A model generated the notes under the pieces. The model was not told the origin of the DNA and did no database searches. It was given only the letters and a program-made list of their open reading frames with translations. Of a DNA stretch of 64,000 nt, positions 1 through 7,994 are shown one piece after another. The position numbers and the translations under genes are program-made. Numbering within the stretch: the stretch's first letter is position 1; each line of letters opens with the position of its first letter. The stretch is from contig DDEN01000061.1 of the NCBI GenBank assembly GCA_002336115.1, forward strand, positions 126,823 to 190,822, read 5' to 3'. Source of the DNA: Chitinophagaceae bacterium UBA1953. GTDB taxonomy: Bacteria; Bacteroidota; Bacteroidia; Chitinophagales; Chitinophagaceae.

Positions 1-2412
1 TTTGCCGCACAGGCACAAACATCAAAACAGGGAAAAATAACCTGTAAAATCACCGACAGCGAACAGCAACCCTTATCAAATATTACTGCCGAGCTTATCC
101 GCAGTACAGATAGCGGTTTAGTCAAAACGGCTATTTCAGATCAGTCAGGTATTGTAGAGTTCGAGCAGCTTTCTGCAGGATCGTATCTTGTCCGCACATC
201 TTCGGTAAGCTACCGGGAGTACACATCTTTACCTGTTGTAATCAGTGAGCAGCATCAGGCAGTGGTTGTTAACGGTATTATATTGTCGCCTGTGTCTGTA
301 CAGCTAAAAACCATAGAGGTAACTGGCCGTAAACCTTTCATCCAGAAAATGAATGATCGTATTGTGGTGAATGTTGAAAACAGTGTAATCAATGCCGGAA
401 GTTCGGCTTTTGATGTTCTTGAACGTTCACCCGGCATTTTAATTGATGCTAATGATAACCTCAGCATGCGGGGGCGGAATGGTGTTATTATTATGATTGA
501 CGGGAAGCCAACACCCATGAGCGGAACAGATCTGGTTAATTACCTTCGCAGCCTGCCAGCAAATGCTATTGAAAGGATTGACCTTATTACTAACCCCTCA
601 TCAAAATATGATGCAGCGGGAAATGCCGGGATTATTGATATACGTTTGAAAAAAGATCAGCGTTACGGAACGAATGGTTCTGTAACAGCCGGTTATGGTC
701 AGGGTGTTTATCCTAAAGCAAATACAGGAATTAATTTCAATTACCGGAATAAAAGGGCGAACATTTTTGGCAGTTACAATTACAGTTACCGCAAACAGAT
801 GAACCATCTTTTGCTTGATCGTAATTTTTATACTAACGGGCAGTTTTCAGGAAAAGATTTGAAAGACAATTTTGCAACCATTCCATTAAGTTTGAAAGCA
901 ATAAGACTGGGTGCTGATTTTTTCCCATCTTCCAAAACCATTCTCGGATTTGTAATAAATACCAATCTTAATTACATACGCCCGAACAGCGGAAACAGTT
1001 CTGTTGTTATTGATGATCAGTATCAGCCGGTTTATAATTTTGGTTCTGATACAAAAGCTTACAATCAGAATAAGAATACTACTCTCAACATCAATTTCAA
1101 ACATAGGTTCGACAGCACAGGAAAAGAACTTACGGCTGATGCCGATTATGGATACTTCGGCTCCAGAAACAGCTCTTCTGTTTTTACCAGGTATTACAAA
1201 TTAAACGGCACTCCTTTACAGCCCGATTATCAACTTGATTCGTATCAGAAAGGGCTATTAAGCATTATTTCTTTAAAAGCTGACTATGTTCATCCTATGG
1301 CAAAAAATTCAAAGCTGGAAACCGGTTTTAAAACCAGTAATGTACACACCAATAATGATGCACATTTTTATGACATGAGCGATGGAACACCAAAGGACGA
1401 TGTAAATAAAACAAACCAGTTTTTTTACGATGAGAATATCAATGCAGCTTATATAAACTGGAAAAAAGAGCATAAAAAATTTGATGTGCAGATAGGGCTA
1501 CGTACCGAGAATACAAATGTAAAAACGAAACAGGTGAAAGGAAATATTAACTGGGATAGTTCATACACTCAACTTTTCCCAAGTGCATTTTTCAATTACA
1601 AAATCAAAGAAGATCAGGTGCTTGGGCTGTCGGTAAGCCGACGCATCGACCGGCCCGGTTATTCACAGCTCAATCCTTTTCTTTTCCTGATTGATGTAAC
1701 AACATATTCTACAGGAAACCCTGCTCTTCTTCCACAGTTCACATGGAGCTACGAATTTAGCTATACGGTTAAAAGTATTAATTTAACCTTCGGCTACAGT
1801 CATACAAAAAATGTTCAGAATATTGTTATTACACGGTTTAAAGATGTGTTCCCGACTATCCCGTCAGATGATAATGTAACAGTACAAATACCAGTAAATC
1901 TTCAATCGTCCGATTATCTTGGATTAACAGCCGCAATACCTGTTAAGGTAAAAAAATGGTGGAACATGATTAACAACGTCAATGTTTTTTATAACCAGTT
2001 TAATGGCAATCTTTCCGGCACCACTCTTAATAAAGGTAAAATGGTTGCTGATCTTAGTACAAACCAAACTTTTACGTTTAAAAAAGGATTTACGGCAGAA
2101 GTAAGTGGTAATTACAGCTCAGGCGGACCTTATGGTTTTATGGATTTTAAACCCAGTTGGGGACTTGGGGCGGGCGTGCAGAAATCATTGCTAAAGGGCA
2201 AAGGGCAACTGAAAATGAACATCACTGATATTTTCTGGACGAATCTTCCAAGGGCAACAATTACATACAACAACTATATTGAAAAATGGCGGGCTTACCG
2301 TGAAACAAGAATTGCTAATATCAGCTTTACCTGGCGTTTCGGAAACAATAAGGTGCAGCAGGCAAGAAGACGAACAACGGCCTCGGAAGAAGAACGTCAG
2401 CGTGCTCAGTAA
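1..2412 (+). CDS. Outer-membrane beta-barrel receptor of the TonB-dependent type (5' truncated)
   Basis: The reading frame is open from the first base, so the start lies outside the window. The first visible residues (FAAQAQ) look like the end of a signal peptide. About 80 residues of a carboxypeptidase-regulatory-like domain follow. Then comes a plug-like segment with the run SMRGRNGVIIMIDGKP and a section ending SKYDAAGNAGIIDI, and then about 600 residues of alternating polar/aromatic strands typical of the OMP_b-brl_3 family. It should sit in the outer membrane; its ligand cannot be told from sequence. The C-terminus is Arg/Gln-rich (ARRRTTASEEERQ) rather than a terminal aromatic residue, as is common in this family. 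No SusD partner follows; a hairpin terminator lies just downstream. Sure of the family, not of the substrate. Confidence 0.88.
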   Translation, partial: FAAQAQTSKQGKITCKITDSEQQPLSNITAELIRSTDSGLVKTAISDQSGIVEFEQLSAGSYLVRTSSVSYREYTSLPVVISEQHQAVVVNGIILSPVSVQLKTIEVTGRKPFIQKMNDRIVVNVENSVINAGSSAFDVLERSPGILIDANDNLSMRGRNGVIIMIDGKPTPMSGTDLVNYLRSLPANAIERIDLITNPSSKYDAAGNAGIIDIRLKKDQRYGTNGSVTAGYGQGVYPKANTGINFNYRNKRANIFGSYNYSYRKQMNHLLLDRNFYTNGQFSGKDLKDNFATIPLSLKAIRLGADFFPSSKTILGFVINTNLNYIRPNSGNSSVVIDDQYQPVYNFGSDTKAYNQNKNTTLNINFKHRFDSTGKELTADADYGYFGSRNSSSVFTRYYKLNGTPLQPDYQLDSYQKGLLSIISLKADYVHPMAKNSKLETGFKTSNVHTNNDAHFYDMSDGTPKDDVNKTNQFFYDENINAAYINWKKEHKKFDVQIGLRTENTNVKTKQVKGNINWDSSYTQLFPSAFFNYKIKEDQVLGLSVSRRIDRPGYSQLNPFLFLIDVTTYSTGNPALLPQFTWSYEFSYTVKSINLTFGYSHTKNVQNIVITRFKDVFPTIPSDDNVTVQIPVNLQSSDYLGLTAAIPVKVKKWWNMINNVNVFYNQFNGNLSGTTLNKGKMVADLSTNQTFTFKKGFTAEVSGNYSSGGPYGFMDFKPSWGLGAGVQKSLLKGKGQLKMNITDIFWTNLPRATITYNNYIEKWRAYRETRIANISFTWRFGNNKVQQARRRTTASEEERQRAQ

Positions 2413-2438
2413 CTGTCTTTTTTTCTCATATTTATATC

Positions 2439-2469
2439 GGGGTGGTTTTCTTGCCGCCCCATTTTGTTT
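2439..2469 (+). terminator. Rho-independent terminator after the receptor gene
   Basis: A GGGGTGG / CCGCCCC stem (one G-T pair) with an 8-base loop is followed by a T-rich tail (attttgttt). It lies 27 bases after the receptor stop codon. Confidence 0.6.
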
Positions 2470-2520
2470 AACGAAAGGAAAAATATATGTGTGTTGACTT
2501 TTGGTAAACTTCAATTGAAA

Positions 2521-3375
2521 TTAGCCCTTTGTTTTTGCTCTTTTCAGCAACTGTAAATGAGGTTGCAGATAAGCAATACTTTCTTTTTGCAGGAAACTTC
2601 TCAGGTGTTTATGAAAATGACTGTAATCATAATAGCCGTATTGTGTAAATGAAAAACTTTCAGGCGCATTAACAATCTGGCTTACTGCTTTTCTGATACG
2701 TAATACCTGAAGCGCCTGTTTGCTTCCTACTCCTGTTGATGTTTCAAAGTATCGCTGTAATGTACGGCTGCTTATATCATAACCGGCCGCAAGCTCTTCA
2801 ACAGATGAAGTAAAGCCGTTTTTGTCAATGGCATCCTGTAATATTTCTGTTACTACATGTATAGCTTTTAATGAACCTTTATAATGATCGGTAACCTCTT
2901 TATAGTATTGCAGAAGCAGTTTCACCCGAAGGTTAAAGTTGTCAGCACTTTTTACCTGTTGTAAAATCAGGGGATCCATAAGGTAGCTTAATGGATACAT
3001 CCCCTTGTTGTATTCAGAAAAATTTACTTTTTTTTCAAATAATACCGGGCTCACCCTGAACTTAATGCCAAATAATACGTTACCAGGTTGGTGAAACGCT
3101 TCAATATGATGAAGCCTTGGTAAAAAACCATCACCCCTTACCCTGCTCCTGTGCCGATCTACCTGCATATCATATACTGTACCAAGATTAATCAGATAAG
3201 AATATCCAAGATTAGGAAACAAAACATCGCTGAAACCCCTTGGGTATTTGGTCCATAAATTATCAAACTTTGTTTGCCAGATGAAATCAATGAAAAGTGA
3301 AAGAGGCCCGGTTACATAATAACGGGTATAATTTTCTTCAAAATGATTGCTATGAACAAATTCAACATGTTGCAC
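2521..3375 (-). CDS. AraC-family transcriptional regulator
   Basis: A 284-residue protein. The N-terminal ~165 residues form a sensor/dimer domain of the kind found in Bacteroidota AraC proteins (YYVTGPLSLFIDFIWQ near the start, then FLPRLHHIEAF and GIKFRVSP). The C-terminal ~100 residues are a two-helix-turn-helix AraC domain (SVEELAAGYDISSRTLQRYF, then the second-helix motif YGYYDYSHFHKHLRSFL). It is a cytoplasmic DNA-binding protein with an unknown ligand. The start used is GTG; no in-frame ATG lies close by. A perfect 7-bp dyad sits 26 bases upstream and could be its own operator. It is convergent with the receptor gene and not in an operon with a downstream gene. Confidence 0.9.
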   Translation of the reverse strand: MQHVEFVHSNHFEENYTRYYVTGPLSLFIDFIWQTKFDNLWTKYPRGFSDVLFPNLGYSYLINLGTVYDMQVDRHRSRVRGDGFLPRLHHIEAFHQPGNVLFGIKFRVSPVLFEKKVNFSEYNKGMYPLSYLMDPLILQQVKSADNFNLRVKLLLQYYKEVTDHYKGSLKAIHVVTEILQDAIDKNGFTSSVEELAAGYDISSRTLQRYFETSTGVGSKQALQVLRIRKAVSQIVNAPESFSFTQYGYYDYSHFHKHLRSFLQKESIAYLQPHLQLLKRAKTKG

Positions 3376-3401
3376 AATGGAAAGATAAAAAACTTAATAA
3401 A

Positions 3402-3418
3402 ATATCACATAGTGATAT
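3402..3418. promoter_or_regulatory. Candidate operator: inverted repeat upstream of the AraC gene
   Basis: ATATCAC and GTGATAT are perfect inverted arms separated by 3 bases, 26 bases before the GTG start of the AraC-family gene. The position fits autoregulation. AraC proteins often bind direct repeats, so a different regulator is possible. Confidence 0.4.
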
Positions 3419-3921
3419 ATAGATAATGCAAATTAAAATCAGGGAGAAAAAAATTGAAGTAATGAATGATAGAAAGAGTTGATTAGAAACAGAAATAATA
3501 AAAGAACTTTTTTTACACAAAAAAACCGGAGACACAGCTCCGGCACTTTGGTGATAAGGTTTGCAGATGTTTGAATCCGGTACAATTCCTATCTGCAGAT
3601 TAACGTATTTAAAAAAATAAAATACTTTGCTCTGGTATATTATATTCCAGAAAAAAAATCTGTCATAAAAATAAAAAAGCAGTAACTAAATCGAAAATGC
3701 TTATGTAACAATTTCCCGTAAGTGATGGTTAAACATAGTTTGTACTACAGGTTTTGCTGTACTTAGTACCTGCTATATTATAACCATAAAAACAAAATAA
3801 CCTGCTCTTTCGGATTGTTTGGTTTATTGAGGGACAGTTTGAAGGGTTCCTAAAAATATCTGTGCATCTCTAAGAATGATAGCGGGCTTACAGAGATCCT
3901 TAGAAACTTTTTTGTCAAAGC
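3419..3921. other. Intergenic region, AT-rich, no gene seen
   Basis: About 500 bases between the AraC gene and the sigma-factor operon. Apart from the hairpin at 3519-3543 and small imperfect dyads (around 3562-3600 and 3750-3770), I see nothing that reads as a gene on either strand. Confidence 0.6.
3519..3543 (-). terminator. Minus-strand hairpin terminator
   Basis: CCGGAG / CTCCGG stem with a 6-base loop. On the minus strand it is followed by a run of seven T. The nearest minus-strand gene ends at 3922, about 380 bases upstream, which implies a long 3' untranslated region or an unrecognised transcript. Confidence 0.55.
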
Positions 3922-4593
3922 TTATTTGCCCGGTATTGAATAAACACTGTTTGAAATTGGAGCAAAACTCATTTTTGTAGCTTTATAAATAAAAGTGGAC
4001 TTGTTATTTACATATTCATATTGAAGTACCATTCCGTTTATAAGCGAAAACAACGGCTCTACATATCCCAGTTCCGGAATGCTTATTTCTGGAGTGTAGT
4101 AACAGATTATAATTTTCCCGTCCTGCAAAGTTACAACCGCTTTATTGCAAGAGTAATCAAGAATTTTAATACTATCCTGAAAATATTCAACATGGGCTTC
4201 TTTATATTTTTTATTCATTTCCTGCCAGCGCTCCTTTGTTATGGAATTCGAATAATTCTTTTTACCCGATTCTTTAACTATATAAATATGAGTTGTTTCG
4301 TTTGTGGTTTGATTATAATAGTAAAACACACTCTGTATGCGCATCAGTGCAACAAATCTGCTTCTTATTTTTCCGGGCTGAAAATAAATGGTTTTAATTG
4401 CCCCGTTGTAGCTTTCTGCAATACCGTTTTTAATGTTTGAATTTATTTTCAGTGTATATGAAATAGTGATTTGTTTGTGTGAAACATCGTTTTTACGCAA
4501 AACCAGGCTGTCTTCCTGTGCATACACAGTTGTAATAAAAAAAAAGAAAACAGCAAAACAATAAACTACTCTGTATCTGTAATTTTTTTTCAT
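3922..4593 (-). CDS. Secreted GLPGLI-like protein
   Basis: About 223 residues from the ATG at 4593. This start is chosen because it begins a clean signal peptide (MKKNYRYRVV, a hydrophobic core, cleavage near VYAQ); longer starts would bury it. The body is a beta-rich export domain. Its central part (VTLQDGKIIICYYTPEIS, then LINGMVLQYEY and a tail ending YSIPGK) resembles Bacteroidota GLPGLI/DUF4412-like proteins, although the literal GLPGLI motif is replaced by SLINGM. It is the last gene of a sigma factor/anti-sigma operon, 4 bases after the preceding stop. Function is unknown; an envelope role is inferred from the signal peptide and operon. Confidence 0.65.
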   Translation of the reverse strand: MKKNYRYRVVYCFAVFFFFITTVYAQEDSLVLRKNDVSHKQITISYTLKINSNIKNGIAESYNGAIKTIYFQPGKIRSRFVALMRIQSVFYYYNQTTNETTHIYIVKESGKKNYSNSITKERWQEMNKKYKEAHVEYFQDSIKILDYSCNKAVVTLQDGKIIICYYTPEISIPELGYVEPLFSLINGMVLQYEYVNNKSTFIYKATKMSFAPISNSVYSIPGK

Positions 4594-4597
4594 ACTC

Positions 4598-5503
4598 TTA
4601 TCTGTAAACAGTTTCTGAAAGATCAATAATATCAAGAGGGTTGTACTTTATCCGCTTGTCAAACAGGTGTTCATCCTGCCTTCGCCATTTTGCAATTTTT
4701 GCTTTGGCCTTCTTTGCTTTTCTTGTCATGCGGCCATTATTCTTTACCTGGTATATGTCCGAAATAACAGAATATACATACGGCGAAATGTTGATGTTTC
4801 CATAATCGCTCACAGTAATTTCCTGAAAGTTCTTTGTTGCGGAGAAAAAACGTTTCCCGGTAGAATAATTATATCCTGCAAAACTGAACAACAGGTCATT
4901 ATATGATATTTGCATTTTTTCCCCATTGCAAAAAACGGGAACCACGTCAGTAAATTTGTTGCTCGTAATTTGTTTTGTTTCTTTTTTAGAAGAGTTTGTA
5001 AGTGTAATGCTTTTTTCAATATACTTTATAGAATCATGTTTATACTCTTTTTCATGTATTTCGGTTTTGCTTTTTGTTATAGTGTTGAAATGCTCTTGTC
5101 CGGGGAATAAAAACTTAAGAAACAATCCCGCAAAAACAACTCCAACTGAAGCTGCGGCAACAAGAAGTACTTTTTTGAAAACAGGAGTAATCAGCTTTGC
5201 TTTCGTGCCCGTGCTTTCTTTTTCAATGGTATCTGAAACCTGTTTATAAAGCGCTTCTGCGGGCTCAATAACAGCATCTTTTACTTTTGACACCTTGCGT
5301 TTTAGCTCATACTCCCTGATTTCTTTTTCTATAAATAAAAAAGAGTTGTCAGGAGGATTTATTTGAACATCTTTAACCTGCTTTATTTTATTTTTTATAT
5401 CATCTTCAAACAACTTATTGCTGAGTATATCCCACAACTCACCAGGAGCTTTTATTTCAAACTCTTTCAGTTGGTTGAAAATATGATCAGTTTTGTTGTT
5501 CAT
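4598..5503 (-). CDS. Single-pass membrane protein, probable anti-sigma factor
   Basis: About 301 residues from the ATG at 5503. The N-terminal ~125 residues are charged and helical (DELW-like segment PGELWDILSNKLFEDDI, repeated INPPDNSFLF and VIEPAEALYK pieces). A single membrane helix follows (KKVLLVAAASVGVVFAGLF). Then comes a ~150-residue outer region ending in a basic stretch (RKAKKAKAKIAKWRRQDEH). It overlaps the ECF sigma gene by 17 bases, so translation is probably coupled. That position, with a cytoplasmic N-terminus and one membrane span, is the usual arrangement of anti-sigma factors. I see no FecR or zinc-binding HxxxCxxC motif, so the call rests mainly on context. Confidence 0.55.
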   Translation of the reverse strand: MNNKTDHIFNQLKEFEIKAPGELWDILSNKLFEDDIKNKIKQVKDVQINPPDNSFLFIEKEIREYELKRKVSKVKDAVIEPAEALYKQVSDTIEKESTGTKAKLITPVFKKVLLVAAASVGVVFAGLFLKFLFPGQEHFNTITKSKTEIHEKEYKHDSIKYIEKSITLTNSSKKETKQITSNKFTDVVPVFCNGEKMQISYNDLLFSFAGYNYSTGKRFFSATKNFQEITVSDYGNINISPYVYSVISDIYQVKNNGRMTRKAKKAKAKIAKWRRQDEHLFDKRIKYNPLDIIDLSETVYR

Positions 5504-6044
5504 CTTCAAGTAAGTTCTTTAGAAAAAGTTTAGCTCTGTGATATTGTGATTTACTTCCGCCTTCAGAAATATTCAGCATCTTGCCAATTTCTTTATGTGT
5601 GTACCCTTCAATTAAGTAAAGGTTAAAAACAGTACGTTGGCCTTCGGGCAGTTGTTGTATTTTTTTTATAATATCCAGCATATCCAGCTTCTCAATACCG
5701 TTTATTTCAACTGCCTCTGCTTCCACCTCTTCTACAACAACATGGTTTTTTTGATTTTTCTTAAGATAATCTAAGCAGGTGTTTACGAAAATCCTTCGGG
5801 CCCACCCTTCAAAAGAACCTTCATGCCTGAAATTTTTCAGATTTTTGTATAAACGCATAAATCCTTCCTGAAAACCGTCATTAGCAATCTCCGGGTCTTT
5901 AAGATACCTGATGCACAAACTGTACATCTTACCCGATATACTGTCATATAATTGTTTAAACGCTTTGCTGTCGCCATCAGCGCTTGCCTTTATTAAGACT
6001 TCCGTTTCTGCAGGATTGTCACTAACATTTGCATTTTTATTCAT
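5487..6044 (-). CDS. ECF-type RNA polymerase sigma factor
   Basis: 185 residues from the ATG at 6044 (MNKNANVSDNPAETEV); the longer frame would need a TTG. Region 2 is clear (MYSLCIRYLKDPEIANDGFQ, then RLYKNLKNFRHEGSFEGWAR and IFVNTCLDYLKK), followed by an acidic linker (VEEVEAEAVE). Region 4 then carries its helix-turn-helix (LPEGQRTVFNLYLIEGYTHK, EIGKMLNISEGGSKSQYHRA). It directs transcription of a small regulon and is normally held at the membrane by the partner encoded next. An inverted repeat lies 40 bases upstream. First gene of a three-gene operon. Confidence 0.92.
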   Translation of the reverse strand: MNKNANVSDNPAETEVLIKASADGDSKAFKQLYDSISGKMYSLCIRYLKDPEIANDGFQEGFMRLYKNLKNFRHEGSFEGWARRIFVNTCLDYLKKNQKNHVVVEEVEAEAVEINGIEKLDMLDIIKKIQQLPEGQRTVFNLYLIEGYTHKEIGKMLNISEGGSKSQYHRAKLFLKNLLEDEQQN

Positions 6045-6083
6045 TGCAACCAATTAAAAAAAAGTAAAAACAGTGAAACTATT

Positions 6084-6104
6084 TATAGACGTTTAAAGTC
6101 TATA
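6084..6104. promoter_or_regulatory. Inverted repeat in the sigma-factor promoter region
   Basis: TATAGAC and GTCTATA are perfect 7-base arms around a 7-base spacer, about 40 bases upstream of the ECF sigma start codon. Likely a binding site or promoter element of the operon; the protein that binds is unknown. Confidence 0.4.
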
Positions 6105-6297
6105 TACTGAAACTGAAGTGTTAACAAAAAATGAAACTGTAAATTCTATTGTAGTGTACAAAAATAATCAAACCTATTGTATTTAAACAGAAAATATCAC
6201 CCTCTGTACAATTAAAATGGCGTTTTTTATGCTGTTTGTTCTGAATTTTCTCTTTGTACAGACGAATCCTTTATAGTTCCGTTCGCCTTGAGACACG

Positions 6298-6335
6298 CTC
6301 AGTTACCTTTTGTAACTGAGAGGGGTTTTGTTTGT
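6298..6335 (+). terminator. Strong hairpin, possible terminator
   Basis: CTCAGTTAC / GTAACTGAG is a perfect 9-bp stem with a 5-base loop, followed by aggggttttgttt. No plus-strand gene ends nearby, so it may terminate a lost gene or be structural. Confidence 0.4.
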
Positions 6336-6503
6336 GTAAAAATTAAAACAACAACATATAACAGCCGCATTCTTGAACAATACTGATATATAAACGGGTT
6401 GGGTTAGCACAGCAACAAATTGAGGTTAAAAGTAGTTACAAGAACACTCTTCTGGTTGCAAACTGGCTATAACATTAAAATACGAAAAAGGTAATGGTCT
6501 TAA

Positions 6504-6725
6504 TTATATTCAAACCAAGTAACCGATATCATCTTTGTTGAAGGTTTAAATGGAAGTAAAAACACCTTTACACTTCTTTCTATGATGGGTTCTGTTTTAA
6601 AAACGGGCGAATCTTGCGGAGGGTTTCTTTCGGTGACCGCCTCCGCTCTTCCTTCAGGTACTTATATACTGCACATAAGCGAAAGCGACGGTAAGGTTAC
6701 AAATTACAGGATGGTGAAGAAGTAG
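6504..6725 (+). pseudogene. Relic of a T9SS-exported protein (C-terminal sorting domain)
   Basis: Plus-strand frame opened by a stop at 6501-6503 and closed by TAG at 6723-6725. The translation reads LYSNQVTDIIFVEGLNG..., then SALPSGTYILHISESDGK, and ends NYRMVKK. This matches the layout of a type A T9SS C-terminal domain (NPV-containing strand, GxY-strand, KK end) with Q replacing the usual P in NPV. There is no start codon, and the sequence before it is broken in all three frames. A neighbouring frame reads EKGNGLNYIQTK up to the break, which suggests at least one frameshift. A clean terminator follows 18 bases later. It is therefore the surviving 3' end of a gene for a secreted or surface protein. 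Confidence 0.7.
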
Positions 6726-6742
6726 AAAATGAAGGGTAACAT

Positions 6743-6769
6743 AGCCGGGATGTTTATCCCGGCTTTTTA
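6743..6769 (+). terminator. Rho-independent terminator after the T9SS relic
   Basis: AGCCGGGAT / ATCCCGGCT, a perfect 9-bp stem with a 4-base loop, followed by TTTTT. Its orientation fits the relic gene. Confidence 0.8.
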
Positions 6770-6801
6770 TTATCTGGAAAAAAATTTGTGTTCAGACATG
6801 T

Positions 6802-7797
6802 TTACCAGCTTATGATAACAACAAATGCAGAAGTGCCATATCCTATTGCCATGATTTTATTTGTACTCACCCGTGCAATACACTTGAACGAATATGCCTG
6901 CGATGGCTGAAATGTTTTTTTCTCGTTTGTTTTCCATAAATCATTTGTAATAAAAAAATCGCCGTAAGGCCAAAACCCGCCTTCATAATGTTGCCCTGCA
7001 GCCACACACTTCTTTTCGTCAATGAACAAAAGTTTTGTTGCGCCGGAAGGAAGAGTAATTAATTGTGAAGGATCAGAAATGTTTAACAATCCTGAATAGG
7101 CGTTGAAAAAAACGTTATTGTTTGCGAAGTAAATATCGGTTAGTGTTAAATCGGGGTTTAACGTTGTTAATTGCCATGTGATGCCGGCATCAGTTGTTGT
7201 TAAATAAACACCTTTGTTGCAGGTTACAAAACCTTTGGTTGATGATTGGAAATTTATATTATTGAAATTGTACTGGCTGTTTGCCAGAACATTGTTCCAT
7301 GTATTACCACCATCGGTTGTTTTAATAAACAGACCGGGACCTGTAACAAAGCCAATGGCCGGGTTCAAGAAAAACAAATCATTTGGAACCCCCGCTTGTA
7401 CTGGATTGAATTCCTTTTTTGTCCAAGTGTTACCAGCGTCGGTGGTTTTATATAAATATCCTCCATTACTGTCGCCGGCAATAACATAACCATTCTGAGA
7501 ATCGGTGAACTGAATTTTTGTTAACAGCATGTCGTTACCGAGGTTTGCTATTGTTTGCCATGTTTTTCCTTCATCAGTTGTTTTAATAATTAAACCATGG
7601 TTTGATACAGCATATCCTACGGTGTTGTTTATAAACGTTAAAGACATGAATTGATCATTCGGAAGTGTGGTTGTTAAAACCGCCAGATTTGATATTAATA
7701 ATGGATTGTTTTTATCGGTATCTTTTTTTTTACAGGAAACCTGTAAACCAATAATACTTATCAAAAAAAGAATTAAAAGTAATTTTCTTTGTTTCAT
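6802..7797 (-). CDS. Lipoprotein with Ycf48/BNR-like beta-propeller repeats
   Basis: 331 residues. The N-terminus is a lipoprotein signal (MKQRKLLLILFLISIIGLQVSC with the lipobox Cys), followed by a basic KKKDTDK linker. The rest is built from 40-50-residue repeats of the pattern G(Y/F)V-x-G/N ... KTTDAGxTW, for example NHGLIIKTTDEGKTW, GGYLYKTTDAGNTWTKKEF and GPGLFIKTTDGGNTW. This is typical of the photosystem II assembly factor Ycf48/sialidase-like propeller family. It probably faces the periplasm or cell surface. In non-photosynthetic Bacteroidota the role of such proteins is not known. It lies 197 bases downstream of a co-oriented TonB receptor gene but may have its own promoter. Confidence 0.82.
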   Translation of the reverse strand: MKQRKLLLILFLISIIGLQVSCKKKDTDKNNPLLISNLAVLTTTLPNDQFMSLTFINNTVGYAVSNHGLIIKTTDEGKTWQTIANLGNDMLLTKIQFTDSQNGYVIAGDSNGGYLYKTTDAGNTWTKKEFNPVQAGVPNDLFFLNPAIGFVTGPGLFIKTTDGGNTWNNVLANSQYNFNNINFQSSTKGFVTCNKGVYLTTTDAGITWQLTTLNPDLTLTDIYFANNNVFFNAYSGLLNISDPSQLITLPSGATKLLFIDEKKCVAAGQHYEGGFWPYGDFFITNDLWKTNEKKTFQPSQAYSFKCIARVSTNKIMAIGYGTSAFVVIISW

Positions 7798-7994
7798 AAA
7801 TAGGAAAATTTTTACTTAAAATGGACTCTGCTGCTTTTTAAAATATGTTTCTTTATAAACAAACGCAACAGGCTGACAAATGAAAAACGAATAACGTTGC
7901 TTCATAAAAAGCGTTCTTTTAACGATCCCGCTCTTTTTATTATGGCACACACGTTTAATTTTTTTCAAGACTTCAGAATGCTGCGTATGGTTAA

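Noticed and set aside
3560..3600. TTTGAATCCGG near 3570, which resembles a tRNA T-arm
   Set aside because: No acceptor stem, anticodon arm or D-arm could be placed around it; no tRNA is present.
4021..4440. 139-codon plus-strand ORF opposite the GLPGLI-like gene
   Set aside because: It is the shadow of the minus-strand gene, with Cys/Phe-rich composition and no signal or domain.
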